Source: Acinetobacter sp. ANC 3781
GTDB lineage: Bacteria > Pseudomonadota > Gammaproteobacteria > Pseudomonadales > Moraxellaceae
Direction: 5' to 3'
Length of the DNA: 64,000 nt
NCBI RefSeq assembly: GCF_004331285.1
Contig: NZ_SJOH01000007.1
Coordinates: 1 to 64,000, forward strand
The first letter of the stretch is position 1. Each line of letters starts with the position of its first letter. The notes below the pieces were generated by a model that saw only the letters and a program-made list of their open reading frames with translations, made no database searches and was not told where the DNA came from. Shown here piece after piece: positions 1 through 8,703 of the stretch. The position numbers and the translations under genes are program-made.

Positions 1-240
1 GCCGGGATCTTTGTACAGATCGGTTTGTTGCCGAATACGGATTTCCTGAAAGCGTCAAAAGTTGAACTGAGCAATCGTGGCGAGATCATGATTAACGATC
101 GTAACGAAACCAATGTGAAGGGTGTCTTTGCTGCCGGTGACTGTACTACAGTACCGTACAAGCAGATCATCATTGCAACGGGTGAAGGCGCCAAAGCATC
201 CCTGTCTGCTTTTGATTACATTATCCGTTCCGGGCAATAA
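1..240 (+). CDS. ahpF: Alkyl hydroperoxide reductase subunit F, C-terminal fragment
   Basis: The reading frame is open from base 1, so the gene is cut by the left edge and only about 79 C-terminal residues are present. They hold the end of the FAD/NADH thioredoxin-reductase-like module, with the GVFAAGDCT segment that closes over FAD and the following [14 protein letters not shown] helix, both diagnostic of AhpF. AhpF passes electrons from NADH to the peroxiredoxin AhpC to reduce peroxides in the cytoplasm. A thioredoxin reductase is the alternative, but the [12 protein letters not shown] wording is typical of AhpF. An intrinsic terminator follows. Confidence 0.92.
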   Translation, partial: AGIFVQIGLLPNTDFLKASKVELSNRGEIMINDRNETNVKGVFAAGDCTTVPYKQIIIATGEGAKASLSAFDYIIRSGQ

Positions 241-280
241 TGGCTTAATCCCAGTGATTAAATCTGTATAAAATGAACAT

Positions 281-317
281 GGGCTTATATCTATTCATAA
301 ATATAAGCCTTTTTTTT
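281..317 (+). terminator. Intrinsic terminator after ahpF
   Basis: A 9-bp stem (282-290 with 301-309) is followed by eight T residues at 310-317. It lies 41 bases downstream of the ahpF stop. Confidence 0.85.
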
Positions 318-440
318 CACTCAATTTTTTTCACCAAACGTTACATTTAATTAACAATTTTCGAGCGTTATTTAAAAGATTTTTCGATTATATTCGCTTT
401 ATCCCATCTTTTCTTATGGGTAAAACAATTAGAAGGACAG

Positions 441-791
441 ATGAAAATGAATAAATTACTTGTTGCTTTAGGTCTTGCTGCTACTGTTGCTTTAGTTGGT
501 TGTAACAAAGACAAGGCACCTGAGACAGGTGCAACGACTGGTGAACATTTAGAAGGTGCTGCTAATCAAGCAGGGCATGATATTTCTAATACGGCCTCTG
601 AAGCAGCGAATGATACTGCAACAGCGATGGATAATGCAGCTGATGCCACTGCAGAAGCCGCAAATACTGCTGCTAACCGTGCCGAAAATGCTGCAGAAAA
701 TGCCAAAGAAGCTGCAAAAGATGCGACTGCAGCAACTGCCGGTGCTGTAGAAGATGGTGCTGCTCACGTTAAAGAAAAAGCCCAACAATAA
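441..791 (+). CDS. Small Ala-rich lipoprotein
   Basis: This is a 116-residue protein with a lipoprotein signal: a short basic start, a hydrophobic core and a lipobox ending VALVGC, so the mature protein would begin at Cys21. The rest is low-complexity, dominated by Ala, Asn, Glu and Asp, with repeated AANTAANRAENAAE-like heptads that predict one long amphipathic helix. AGAAGGACAG precedes the ATG at 441. It has its own terminator and is probably monocistronic. The composition resembles small helical envelope lipoproteins, but no enzyme function can be assigned. Confidence 0.85.
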   Translation: MKMNKLLVALGLAATVALVGCNKDKAPETGATTGEHLEGAANQAGHDISNTASEAANDTATAMDNAADATAEAANTAANRAENAAENAKEAAKDATAATAGAVEDGAAHVKEKAQQ

Positions 792-808
792 TTTAATTGA
801 GTGAATAA

Positions 809-836
809 AAAAGCTCCTTTTTAGGAGCTTTTTTAT
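809..836 (+). terminator. Intrinsic terminator after the lipoprotein gene
   Basis: The stem AAGCTCC (811-817) pairs with GGAGCTT (824-830) and is followed by a T run. Confidence 0.88.
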
Positions 837-932
837 TTTTCAACAATCTTACTTTTAGCTTTCTACTTCTTATCGGGTTGAAGTGCCAATACTTTTAAGA
901 GCATGTTACATGTCATATTCTCATCACTAAAA

Positions 933-1335
933 GAACTGACCTAAATCTATATTATGAGGCTTAAAGCCTGAACTTGCTTATGAAATTGCCTGACAATTAA
1001 CAGCACAAGACGATTTGCAGCCCCATGCTCGAGATGAAATCGGCATTCATGCAAATACAGCTACAAATCCTTTATAAGCTGCGGGTTCCTCTGCCCTAGC
1101 TTTTTCACTCGGTGCATTATTCCCGATGTTATCAATCTTGATTAGCCCGGAACATTATGTGTCTACAGTACTAATGATTGGGGGTATTTTATCCTTGACT
1201 ACATTAGAAACATTATCCGGTCATTTTGCAAATTCATCTAAAGTTAAGGGAAGTTTGCGTATCACAATTTGGGAAATTATTGCTACGGTTTTCGCTGTCT
1301 GTTTTGACTCACTGTTTAATGGGCAACCCGTTTAA
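933..1335 (+). pseudogene. Decayed VIT1/CCC1-family metal transporter
   Basis: Conceptual translation gives recognisable VIT1/CCC1 text: an ELT-QIYIMRGL-like piece from 933, then GLKPELAYEIA, HARDEIGIHA and FSLGALFPMLSILISPEHY from 958 onward. The reading is broken by in-frame stops at 942 (TAA), 991 (TGA) and 1075 (TAA) and by a frame change between about 954 and 958. The N-terminal membrane segments are not recognisable upstream. The intact tail (1126-1335) is only the last membrane helices. Family members move Fe or Mn across membranes; this copy cannot make a full protein. Confidence 0.8.
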
Positions 1336-1467
1336 TCAATTTGTTTTACTGATATGTAAAATCAGTTATTCTCAATTAAATATCCTATAATCTATCCTTT
1401 TTAATAATATTAAGGGTGAAGAATCAATTAAAATATCCTGATTAATTTAGTCAGTTTTTATTCTCCC

Positions 1468-2679
1468 ATGTCTGTTATCGCTGCAAAATCCAATCGATCA
1501 AATTTATCGATTTGGGTTGCTCTTTTTCTATTGCTGGTGGGTACACTCGGTGCCTATCAAGTAGTCGGGCTGAATCAAGCCTTGTTGTTCCTCGTTGGCG
1601 GTGCTTTAGGCATGACGCTATATCATGCCTCCTTTGGTTTTACTTCTAGCTGGCGTGTTTTTATTAAAGAACGTCGTGGTCGCGGCTTGCGTGCCCAAAT
1701 GATCATGTTAGGTCTTGCGGTATTGCTGTTTTTCCCGGCCTTGGGCGCAGGTGAGCTGTTTGGCAATCCGGTTAAAGGTAATGTCAGCCCGGTTTCCATG
1801 TCCGTAATGATTGGTGCATTTATCTTTGGTATAGGCATGCAATTGGGTGGTGGCTGTGCTTCCGGTACGCTGTATACGGTGGGTGGCGGTAGTGCCCGCA
1901 TGATCGTAACGCTGATTTTCTTCTGCCTCGGGTCTTTAATTGCAACGACACATTTGGATTGGTGGTTTAACCTGCCTCACCTTGAACCCATTTCTATAGT
2001 TTCAAGCTTGGGCGTTATTCCTGCGCTAATCGTCAGTTTTATCCTGTTTGCTGTGATTGCATTTGCCACCATGTATTTTGAGAAAAAACGTCATGGTTCA
2101 CTTGAAGTCGAACCGATTACTGAAACTCAAGGTTTCAAACGTTTCCTACGTGGTCCATGGCCGTTGGTCTGGGGTGGGATTATTTTAACCTTGCTCAACT
2201 TTGCTACCTTAGCTTTAGCCGGTCGTCCTTGGGGTGTCACTTCTGCCCTTGCAGTTTGGGCAGCTAAATCTGCAAGTTTAATTGGTGTAGATGTGGCTTC
2301 TTGGGCCTATTGGCAACAACCGGGTAATGCCAAAGCTTTGTCGGAATCATTATGGTTCGATATTACCTCCATGATGAACTTCGGCATTATGCTAGGAGCA
2401 TTATTGGCAGCCAGTCTGGCCGGTAAATTCGCGCCTAATTTGAACATTCCAAAACGCTCACTGATTGCTGCTGTAGTTGGCGGTTTACTATTAGGCTATG
2501 GGGCACGTTTGGCCTATGGCTGTAACATTGGGGCTTACTTCAGTGGTATTGCATCCGGCAGTTTACATGGCTGGTTATGGCTGATTTTCGCCTTTATCGG
2601 TAACAGCATTGGCGTCAAACTTCGCCCAATTTTCTTTCCCAGTGAACGTCCACAACCTGAAAAACTAACCGGTTGTTAA
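1468..2679 (+). CDS. YeeE/YedE family transporter (sulfur-compound import)
   Basis: A 403-residue multi-pass membrane protein with the internal duplication typical of the family. Repeat one carries MQLGGGCASGTLY (Cys130), and repeat two carries the matching YGCNIGAYFSG (Cys352). These half-site cysteines are the residues through which the thiosulfate transporter TsuA (YeeE) is thought to pass substrate. The length fits two fused YeeE/YedE units. The start at 1468 has no good Shine-Dalgarno sequence. No tusA-type gene is adjacent, so the exact substrate is open; thiosulfate or a related sulfur species is inferred. Confidence 0.85.
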   Translation: MSVIAAKSNRSNLSIWVALFLLLVGTLGAYQVVGLNQALLFLVGGALGMTLYHASFGFTSSWRVFIKERRGRGLRAQMIMLGLAVLLFFPALGAGELFGNPVKGNVSPVSMSVMIGAFIFGIGMQLGGGCASGTLYTVGGGSARMIVTLIFFCLGSLIATTHLDWWFNLPHLEPISIVSSLGVIPALIVSFILFAVIAFATMYFEKKRHGSLEVEPITETQGFKRFLRGPWPLVWGGIILTLLNFATLALAGRPWGVTSALAVWAAKSASLIGVDVASWAYWQQPGNAKALSESLWFDITSMMNFGIMLGALLAASLAGKFAPNLNIPKRSLIAAVVGGLLLGYGARLAYGCNIGAYFSGIASGSLHGWLWLIFAFIGNSIGVKLRPIFFPSERPQPEKLTGC

Positions 2680-2698
2680 TTTTAAAATGCTGAAATTA

Positions 2699-2726
2699 AA
2701 AAGCCCATCAAGTGATGGGCTTTTTA
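2699..2726. terminator. Bidirectional terminator
   Basis: The stem AGCCCATC (2702-2709) pairs with GATGGGCT (2714-2721), with A and T runs on the outer flanks. It can serve the convergent genes on both sides. Confidence 0.88.
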
Positions 2727-2748
2727 ATACATTCTATTTTTTTAGGAT

Positions 2749-3270
2749 TTAGTTTAAAGCTGCTTTCAAATTACAACCATAGCCCATAATTTCCTGAGCC
2801 TGACGATATGTGGTATAACGATTTAAAATAAAATCATAAAACTGGTCGGCATTTGCAAAACTTTTTTCCAAGTCTTTAGCTTGCATATTAGGTAATTGGA
2901 CTTGCCCAATTAAACTCAGGTTTTGATTGCCCAAATGATACATCTCTGCAAAATATCCATTCATCATTTCACAATAGGCTTGTTTAACTGGTTTTAATGA
3001 AGTTCGGCTCACTGCATTCTGATCTAATGTCTTGAGTTGATTAGCATCCAATACCGACTGATCTGAAAAGGCAATATTATTGGTTTTTTTAAATGCCTGA
3101 TAATTCTTAGATAACTGTTGATTTAAAGTCTCAAAGCGCTGCTGCAAGCTTGCCGCATCTTGAACTTTGTATTGTTGAGGATCAATCTGTGTTTTATACT
3201 GTTCAGAGCTTGAACAAGCTGAAAGTAATATAGTTGAAATCAATATCGTAAGAATTAACGGCTTCATCAT
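2749..3270 (-). CDS. Putative lipoprotein of unknown function
   Basis: From the ATG pair at 3270/3267 the product begins MMKPLILTILIST and runs into a lipobox LLSAC, so it is a predicted lipoprotein of about 173 residues. A longer frame opens at 3300, but those ten residues would spoil the signal peptide, so the inner start is preferred. The mature part is Gln-rich and helical, with two cysteines (QAYCEMM and GYGCNL) that might form a disulfide. No family was recognised. It converges on the transporter gene and shares its terminator. Confidence 0.75.
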   Translation of the reverse strand: MMKPLILTILISTILLSACSSSEQYKTQIDPQQYKVQDAASLQQRFETLNQQLSKNYQAFKKTNNIAFSDQSVLDANQLKTLDQNAVSRTSLKPVKQAYCEMMNGYFAEMYHLGNQNLSLIGQVQLPNMQAKDLEKSFANADQFYDFILNRYTTYRQAQEIMGYGCNLKAALN

Positions 3271-3323
3271 TACTTGCCCAGTAGTCGCATTATACAACAC
3301 AACATTATGCCTGAAATATCCAG

Positions 3324-4103
3324 TTAAATTGACTTTTCATTCATATAGCGCCAATACCGTTTCGGTACATATTGAATATGCAATTTCATATTTTGTCGTG
3401 CTTGGATGTTCACACTATGAAAATAGTCTTTCCACAGCTGGTCATACAGCCATTCTTGCTCATCCAGTTCTACGGTAAAGGATTGACTAAAACCAGTGGC
3501 GAGCTTGGAATCGACTTGATTGGCATTCATTTCAACTTGATGCACCTGCTGCAAATCATAATAAATCCCATACTTACGCTTTTCATCATAAATTAGCCAG
3601 GTCTGATCCTGATAACGCGCTTTAAAATGTCGTTCAATCAATGGCAGAACGTTAAAATCTGGTCGAACCAGACTTAAAAACAAACCATCCTGACATTTCT
3701 TAAAACGCACAAAGGCTTCCATACGATGCTTTTCACGCCCGACCTGTTTGGTCCACTGTGATAAGGCCAAAACATCAGGATGTCCATAATTTTCATCGAC
3801 CTTATATTTATGCTGAAAGATATACAGGCAATAATTAAATAAGTGCTGATAAGCAGTTTGATTTTCGGATAGAAAAGTATAGTAAAAATTGCGCTGACTC
3901 TGAGTCGATATTTTTTTCTTTAATCCTTGCCAGACACGCTGCGCCTGCTCATCATTTGAAGCGACCTGAATAAAATCATTAAATAGTCCATTCTGGGCAT
4001 GCTCGTCGCTGGTGATCCTGACTTGAAAATCTTTAAATTGAAATGCGCGAAATACACAACTGAGCAAGCCAGTCATACTGCCATCGAAGCCATAGGTCGC
4101 CAT
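3324..4103 (-). CDS. Uracil-DNA-glycosylase-like DNA metabolism protein (TIGR03915/DUF4130 type)
   Basis: A 259-residue protein that matches, by motif wording and neighbourhood, the family annotated as probable DNA metabolism protein (TIGR03915). Visible family-like segments are DGSMTGLLSCVF near the N-terminus, QWTKQVGREKHRMEAFVRFK in the middle, and RPDFNVLPLIERHFKARY. The start codon shares one base with the stop of the upstream radical SAM gene (TGATG), which implies translational coupling. The family almost always accompanies that radical SAM protein. The inferred role is removal or modification of a damaged or unusual base; the chemistry is not known. Confidence 0.85.
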   Translation of the reverse strand: MATYGFDGSMTGLLSCVFRAFQFKDFQVRITSDEHAQNGLFNDFIQVASNDEQAQRVWQGLKKKISTQSQRNFYYTFLSENQTAYQHLFNYCLYIFQHKYKVDENYGHPDVLALSQWTKQVGREKHRMEAFVRFKKCQDGLFLSLVRPDFNVLPLIERHFKARYQDQTWLIYDEKRKYGIYYDLQQVHQVEMNANQVDSKLATGFSQSFTVELDEQEWLYDQLWKDYFHSVNIQARQNMKLHIQYVPKRYWRYMNEKSI

Positions 4104-5362
4104 CAGAAACCAAAGCCTAATTGTGGGGAGAGTTGTTGAGTATATTTTGACTGTCCCGACTGTAAAATCTGATGACGAATCTGGCTCGGTAATTGTTCTT
4201 TAATAAATTTAGGGGTATCTGCACAACGAATAAAATGTTGCGCCCGGTTATATGCCACCCCAATACGTTTGAGTTGATCAATATGAATTTTACCAAAGCG
4301 ACGCGCCTGTACAATTTTTTTAGCAGAACGCACTCCAATACCCGGTACACGTAAAATCATTCGATAATCCGCGCTGTTCAAATCGACCGGGAATTGCTCC
4401 GGATGACGCAAGGCCCAACTCAGCTTGGGATCAACATCTAAATCCAGATTCGGATGCTTTTCATCGACCAGTTCTGTCGCATCAAAACCATAAAAACGCA
4501 TTAACCAGTCACTTTGGTATAAACGGTTTTCTCTGAATAAAGGTGGTGCAGAACCAATCGCCGGCAAAGATTTTTCCTGTTCATTAATCGGGATATAACC
4601 GGAGTAATACACACGTTTCAGATTAAATTCCTTGTAATGACGATCTGCCATTAAAATAATATCCTGATCCGTTTCACTATATGCTCCCACAACCATTTGT
4701 GTAGTTTGCCCTGCTGGAACAAACTTGGGAACGGAGCGTATAAGCTTGCGTTCATCTTTCAATTGAATTAAACGGTCGCGCACAATAGCTAAATCTTTTT
4801 GTACTTCTGCATGGTTTTTCTCGGGAGCAAACTTTTGCAAGCCTGCTTCAGTCGGCATCTCAAGATTAATACTCATCCGGTCTACATACAGACCCGCTTC
4901 GGTAATGATTTCCTGTGATGCGCCGGGAATGGTTTTTAAGTGGATATAACCGTTAAAATTCTCTTCCAGGCGTAATTTTTTCACCACCTGCAGCATACGT
5001 TCCATAGTGTAATCTGCTGATTTAAAAATACCGGAACTTAAAAACAAGCCTTCAATATAATTGCGGCGATAAAAATTCATGGTCAAATCGACCACTTCCT
5101 GTACGGTAAATGCGGCTCGTTTTACATCGTTAGAACGCCGCGATACACAATAAGAGCAGTCAAAAATACAGACATTGGAAAATAAAATTTTTAGTAAGGA
5201 TACACAACGACCATCTTCGGTATAGCTATGACAAATTCCGGAACTGGTATTACCCAAACCTTTATCTTTGTTTTTACGATTACTGCCACTTGAAGAACAC
5301 GACACATCATACTTGGCAGCATCGGCTAAAATTTGCAGTTTTTCACGGATCCGTTCAGACAT
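4103..5362 (-). CDS. Putative DNA modification/repair radical SAM protein (TIGR03916 type)
   Basis: A 419-residue protein with the 4Fe-4S radical SAM motif Cys65-x3-Cys69-x2-Cys72 (CIFDCSYC). The barrel follows, and near the C-terminus there is a helix-hairpin-helix, ILRVPGIGVRSAKKIV, of the kind that binds DNA backbone. The N-terminus is Ser/Lys-rich and has extra cysteines (SCSSSGSNRK, GICHSYTEDGRC). It is the first gene of a two-gene operon with the glycosylase-like gene. Combining SAM radical chemistry with a DNA-binding hairpin suggests repair or editing of a DNA lesion, but no substrate has been shown by anything in this sequence. Confidence 0.88.
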   Translation of the reverse strand: MSERIREKLQILADAAKYDVSCSSSGSNRKNKDKGLGNTSSGICHSYTEDGRCVSLLKILFSNVCIFDCSYCVSRRSNDVKRAAFTVQEVVDLTMNFYRRNYIEGLFLSSGIFKSADYTMERMLQVVKKLRLEENFNGYIHLKTIPGASQEIITEAGLYVDRMSINLEMPTEAGLQKFAPEKNHAEVQKDLAIVRDRLIQLKDERKLIRSVPKFVPAGQTTQMVVGAYSETDQDIILMADRHYKEFNLKRVYYSGYIPINEQEKSLPAIGSAPPLFRENRLYQSDWLMRFYGFDATELVDEKHPNLDLDVDPKLSWALRHPEQFPVDLNSADYRMILRVPGIGVRSAKKIVQARRFGKIHIDQLKRIGVAYNRAQHFIRCADTPKFIKEQLPSQIRHQILQSGQSKYTQQLSPQLGFGF

Positions 5363-5568
5363 GAGCAGGCAACATTTGACGATAAAAACACATTATAAAT
5401 TTAAATTTTATAACGAGTTGTTCACTGATCTTGGATGCGACAAGGGATGACGTTTTATTTTTAATTCAGGAACTAAGAATCCTTGTTTATTTCACCAGGA
5501 AATAACGAATATTATTTGCTTAATTTTCAGGGCTTGGGCAAAGTAATACGGATGAGGAGGAACCGAAT

Positions 5569-6612
5569 ATGACTTTATTACAACAACTCGAGATTAAACA
5601 TCCTATTTTCCTTGCCCCGATGGCGGGTGTTTCTACCCCAAAATTGGCTGCAGAAGTCTCTAATCAGGGAGCTTTGGGTTCACTCGGTTTGGGGGCAAGT
5701 TCTGTTGAAGCCGCACGTCAACAAATTTTAGAAACTCAAGCATTGACCCATCAACCTTTTCAGGTAAATTTTTTCTGCCATCAAAGTTTAGAATTAGACC
5801 ACGAGATTGCACAGCAATGGGTTGAATATTTAGCGCCTCAATTTGAAAAGTATCATGCTGCTCCCCCAACAGAATTAAAATGTATTTATCCCAGCTTTTT
5901 AGATAATGACGACTATTTAAACCTGGTTTTGGCAACCAAGCCTAAAGCGGTCAGTTTTCATTTTGGTATTCCACATCCTCATCAGATTCAGGCTTTAAAA
6001 GCTGCCGGTATTATCACTATGGTTTCTGCCACCAATCTGGCTGAAGCCCTAGAAATTGAAGCTGCAGGTATTGATATCATTATTGCTCAAGGCATTGAGG
6101 CAGGTGGACATCGCGGTATCTTCAACGCTACATTTGACAGTGCGGTTAAAACACCAGATTTGGTTCAACTACTTAAACAATACTGTAGCCTGCCTATTGT
6201 CGCAGCGGGTGGCATTATGAATGGACAACAAGCCCAGTTATTAATGAAATTAGGTGCAGCAGCCGTTCAGCTAGGCACAGCCTTTGTACAATGTAAAAGT
6301 TCCAATGCAAATGCTACATATCGAAAAGCCCTGTTTAGTAAACCGATCACCCAAATCAGCGCAAGTATTTCAGGTCGTCCTGCCCGGGGTTTAATTAATC
6401 ACTGGCATACTCAAGTAGATCGTCCTGAACGACCTGCTGTTGCGACCTATCCCTACTGCTATGATCTAGGTAAACAACTGAATGCCGCAGCAACAGCACA
6501 AGGCGAATATGGTTTTGGTGCATTTTGGGCAGGAACCAATGTGGCACAAATTCGAGAAATTGAAGCTGCCGATTTAATTAATCAGCTGGTTTTAGAGATG
6601 ATCCAACACTAG
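5569..6612 (+). CDS. Nitronate monooxygenase (2-nitropropane dioxygenase family)
   Basis: A 347-residue FMN-dependent TIM-barrel enzyme. APMAGVSTPKLA at the N-terminus, SFHFG (His131), GIEAGGHRG (His181) and the phosphate-binding AAGGIM and GTAF segments are the standard nitronate monooxygenase signatures. The enzyme oxidises toxic alkyl nitronates such as propionate 3-nitronate in the cytoplasm. A strong GAGGAGG ribosome site lies just before the ATG at 5569. It stands alone, divergent from the radical SAM operon, and ends at a terminator shared with the next, convergent gene. Confidence 0.88.
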   Translation: MTLLQQLEIKHPIFLAPMAGVSTPKLAAEVSNQGALGSLGLGASSVEAARQQILETQALTHQPFQVNFFCHQSLELDHEIAQQWVEYLAPQFEKYHAAPPTELKCIYPSFLDNDDYLNLVLATKPKAVSFHFGIPHPHQIQALKAAGIITMVSATNLAEALEIEAAGIDIIIAQGIEAGGHRGIFNATFDSAVKTPDLVQLLKQYCSLPIVAAGGIMNGQQAQLLMKLGAAAVQLGTAFVQCKSSNANATYRKALFSKPITQISASISGRPARGLINHWHTQVDRPERPAVATYPYCYDLGKQLNAAATAQGEYGFGAFWAGTNVAQIREIEAADLINQLVLEMIQH

Positions 6613-6645
6613 ACCTCTACCCTAAACTTATTAAAAAGTCATAAA

Positions 6646-6672
6646 AAAACCTCTCAAAAAGAGAGGTTTTTA
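6646..6672. terminator. Bidirectional terminator
   Basis: The stem AAAACCTCTC (6646-6655) pairs with GAGAGGTTTT (6661-6670) around an A5 loop. It lies between convergent genes. Confidence 0.88.
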
Positions 6673-6696
6673 ATTTAGCAAGGTATGAGCAAAAGA

Positions 6697-7320
6697 TTAG
6701 CGATGAGCACGTAGCCATGCATCCTTAGCGGCAAATTTTGCCTGTTCCCAATTCAGACGGGATTGACCTTTACTACCTTCCCATTGACTTTGTAACTCTG
6801 GCTCTACCTGTTCAAAATGGGTATCGCTATCAAATAGAGGACGATTTTTATATCCGACCTCATATGCGCCGCGATAATCCCGATCATAATCTAAATCGTG
6901 ATGTGTGGTACGTGTTTCATGAAAATAAGGTCTGTCTTTATGTTGCTCACGCCAGTAAGTATCTTCCTCTTCAGGATTAGCCTTTTGTGCGATGTCATTA
7001 CCAGCAAGTCCACCAACAATACCTCCAACAAGACCGCCAACCACTGCACCTGGGGGGCCACCGACCATACCTAGTGTCGCCCCGAGAGCTGCGCCACCTA
7101 CAGTACCTGCACTGGTTGCAGCCAAATGATCACCCGCTTCTGCCATATCTGGTACGCGATGGCTTTCAGTCGCTGGTGAATTCAAGTCAGGACGCGCACT
7201 CGCATCGGTAGATGGACTCGATTTTATTAAATCATTATTGAGTGAATCACTGCGTTCTGAAGACCGTTCTGTTGAAGCTGCAGGACTAATATCTGAAACT
7301 GGTCGATTGGTATTGGTCAT
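6697..7320 (-). CDS. Glycine-zipper domain protein of unknown function
   Basis: A 207-residue protein without a signal peptide. Residues 1-70 are Ser/Asp-rich and disordered-looking. The middle (about 75-110) is a glycine zipper, with a run of GxxxG spacing such as GAVVGGLVGGIVGGLAG, that could form a membrane-inserting helical hairpin. The C-terminal half is charged and Tyr/Asp-rich (HDLDYDRDYRGAYEVGY) and ends in NWEQAKFAAKDAW, like stress-induced hypothetical proteins. A purine-rich GGGAGAGGAAG site precedes the ATG. The function is unknown; an envelope-stress role is only a guess. Confidence 0.72.
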   Translation of the reverse strand: MTNTNRPVSDISPAASTERSSERSDSLNNDLIKSSPSTDASARPDLNSPATESHRVPDMAEAGDHLAATSAGTVGGAALGATLGMVGGPPGAVVGGLVGGIVGGLAGNDIAQKANPEEEDTYWREQHKDRPYFHETRTTHHDLDYDRDYRGAYEVGYKNRPLFDSDTHFEQVEPELQSQWEGSKGQSRLNWEQAKFAAKDAWLRAHR

Positions 7321-7540
7321 TCTTCCTCTCCCTCGATCTTATTTGTTATTTGAAAAAACTGCTTAAACAAAATTACTTGGACAAGATAGGAATTACATCT
7401 TGCTATGTAGTGTTTTAGCATAGAGAAAGTTTAGGTAAATAATGTTCAAGTCCTGTCCAGTTTCAGTGAATAAAGTGCTGTGCTATGTATAAGAAGATAT
7501 TTCATGTAACCGATATATTGAGAAAACATGACACAAAAGA

Positions 7541-7571
7541 AAAAAAGGTACTGTCTTCACAACAATACCTT
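7541..7571 (-). terminator. Possible terminator after dusB
   Basis: AAGGTA (7545-7550) pairs with TACCTT (7566-7571). Read on the minus strand, the stem is followed by a T run. The loop is long (15 bases), so confidence is moderate. Confidence 0.5.
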
Positions 7572-7598
7572 GATTTTTTTCTATCAGTATTGATTACA

Positions 7599-8621
7599 TC
7601 AGGGTTGCAGCAGATTGACCTGTTCAATTTGTACATCACTCATAATTTCACCTTGAGCGAGTAACTGATTAAAATAGTCTTCAACTACATTGAACTGTTC
7701 AGCCGTACTTTCAACTTTATATATGTTCTGACGAAACTCATTACTTGAACGCAAGCCTTTGGTATACCAAGCAATATGTTTACGTGAAATCCGGCAACCC
7801 GAATATTCTCCATAAAACTCATACAGTTCAGATAAATGTCCTAACAGTACCTCTTTCACTTCCTGAATATTCGGTGCAGCTAAATGTTTTCCAGTGGCTA
7901 AATAGTGGGAAATTTCACGGAAAATCCAGGGACGACCTTGTGCAGCACGTCCAATCATCAAGGAATCTGCACCCGTGTAATCGAGTACATATTTGGCTTT
8001 TTCAGGACTATCGATATCACCATTGGCAATCACGGGAATATTCAACATCTGTTTGACTTCTTTGATCAAACTATAGCGTGCAGTATTCAAATACATATCT
8101 TCGCGGGTCCGGCCATGCAATGCCAATGCGGCTATACCCGCTTCTTCGGCACGTTTGGCAACCCGCATAATATTTTCATGACCATTTAAATAACCCAAAC
8201 GGGTTTTTAAAGTCACTGGTACATCCACAGCAGCCACCACCGTATCTAATATACGTGCAACCAGATCTTCATCTTTTAATAATGCAGAGCCTGCCAGTTT
8301 ATTACAGACTTTTTTGGCGGGACAGCCCATATTGATATCAACAATCTGTGCGCCATTCGCGACTTGATAACGTGCCGCTTCGGCAAGATCGAATGGATCG
8401 GAACCTGCAATTTGTGCAGATATCGGCGCAAGTTCACCATCAAAATTGGCACGGTACAAACTTTTCTTACTCATGCGTAAGGTCTGGTCTGAGGTCATCA
8501 TTTCACTAACGGCATGTCCTGCGCCAAAATACTTACATAACGTCCGAAATGGACGATCCGTAACACCTGCCATCGGAGCAACAATTAAATTATTTGACAG
8601 CTGATATGGACCAATATACAT
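7599..8621 (-). CDS. dusB: tRNA-dihydrouridine synthase B
   Basis: A 340-residue FMN enzyme that reduces uridine to dihydrouridine in tRNA D-loops. It shows APMAGVTDRPFR, the catalytic NMGCPAKKV (Cys100), the HGRTR motif, IPVIANGD and LMIGRAAQGRPWIF. The N-terminal YIGPYQLSNNLI and the C-terminal helical tail fit DusB better than DusA or DusC. In enterobacteria dusB is followed by fis; here the next gene downstream is the unrelated glycine-zipper gene, so that operon is not kept. It is divergent from the DUF1615 lipoprotein. Confidence 0.93.
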   Translation of the reverse strand: MYIGPYQLSNNLIVAPMAGVTDRPFRTLCKYFGAGHAVSEMMTSDQTLRMSKKSLYRANFDGELAPISAQIAGSDPFDLAEAARYQVANGAQIVDINMGCPAKKVCNKLAGSALLKDEDLVARILDTVVAAVDVPVTLKTRLGYLNGHENIMRVAKRAEEAGIAALALHGRTREDMYLNTARYSLIKEVKQMLNIPVIANGDIDSPEKAKYVLDYTGADSLMIGRAAQGRPWIFREISHYLATGKHLAAPNIQEVKEVLLGHLSELYEFYGEYSGCRISRKHIAWYTKGLRSSNEFRQNIYKVESTAEQFNVVEDYFNQLLAQGEIMSDVQIEQVNLLQP

Positions 8622-8703
8622 ATAAATTCATCACTTTTTCGACCGGCATAGTATACTGCATCTGCTGTATTGGCTCATCCTTTTGGAATATGTTTTCATC
8701 ATT

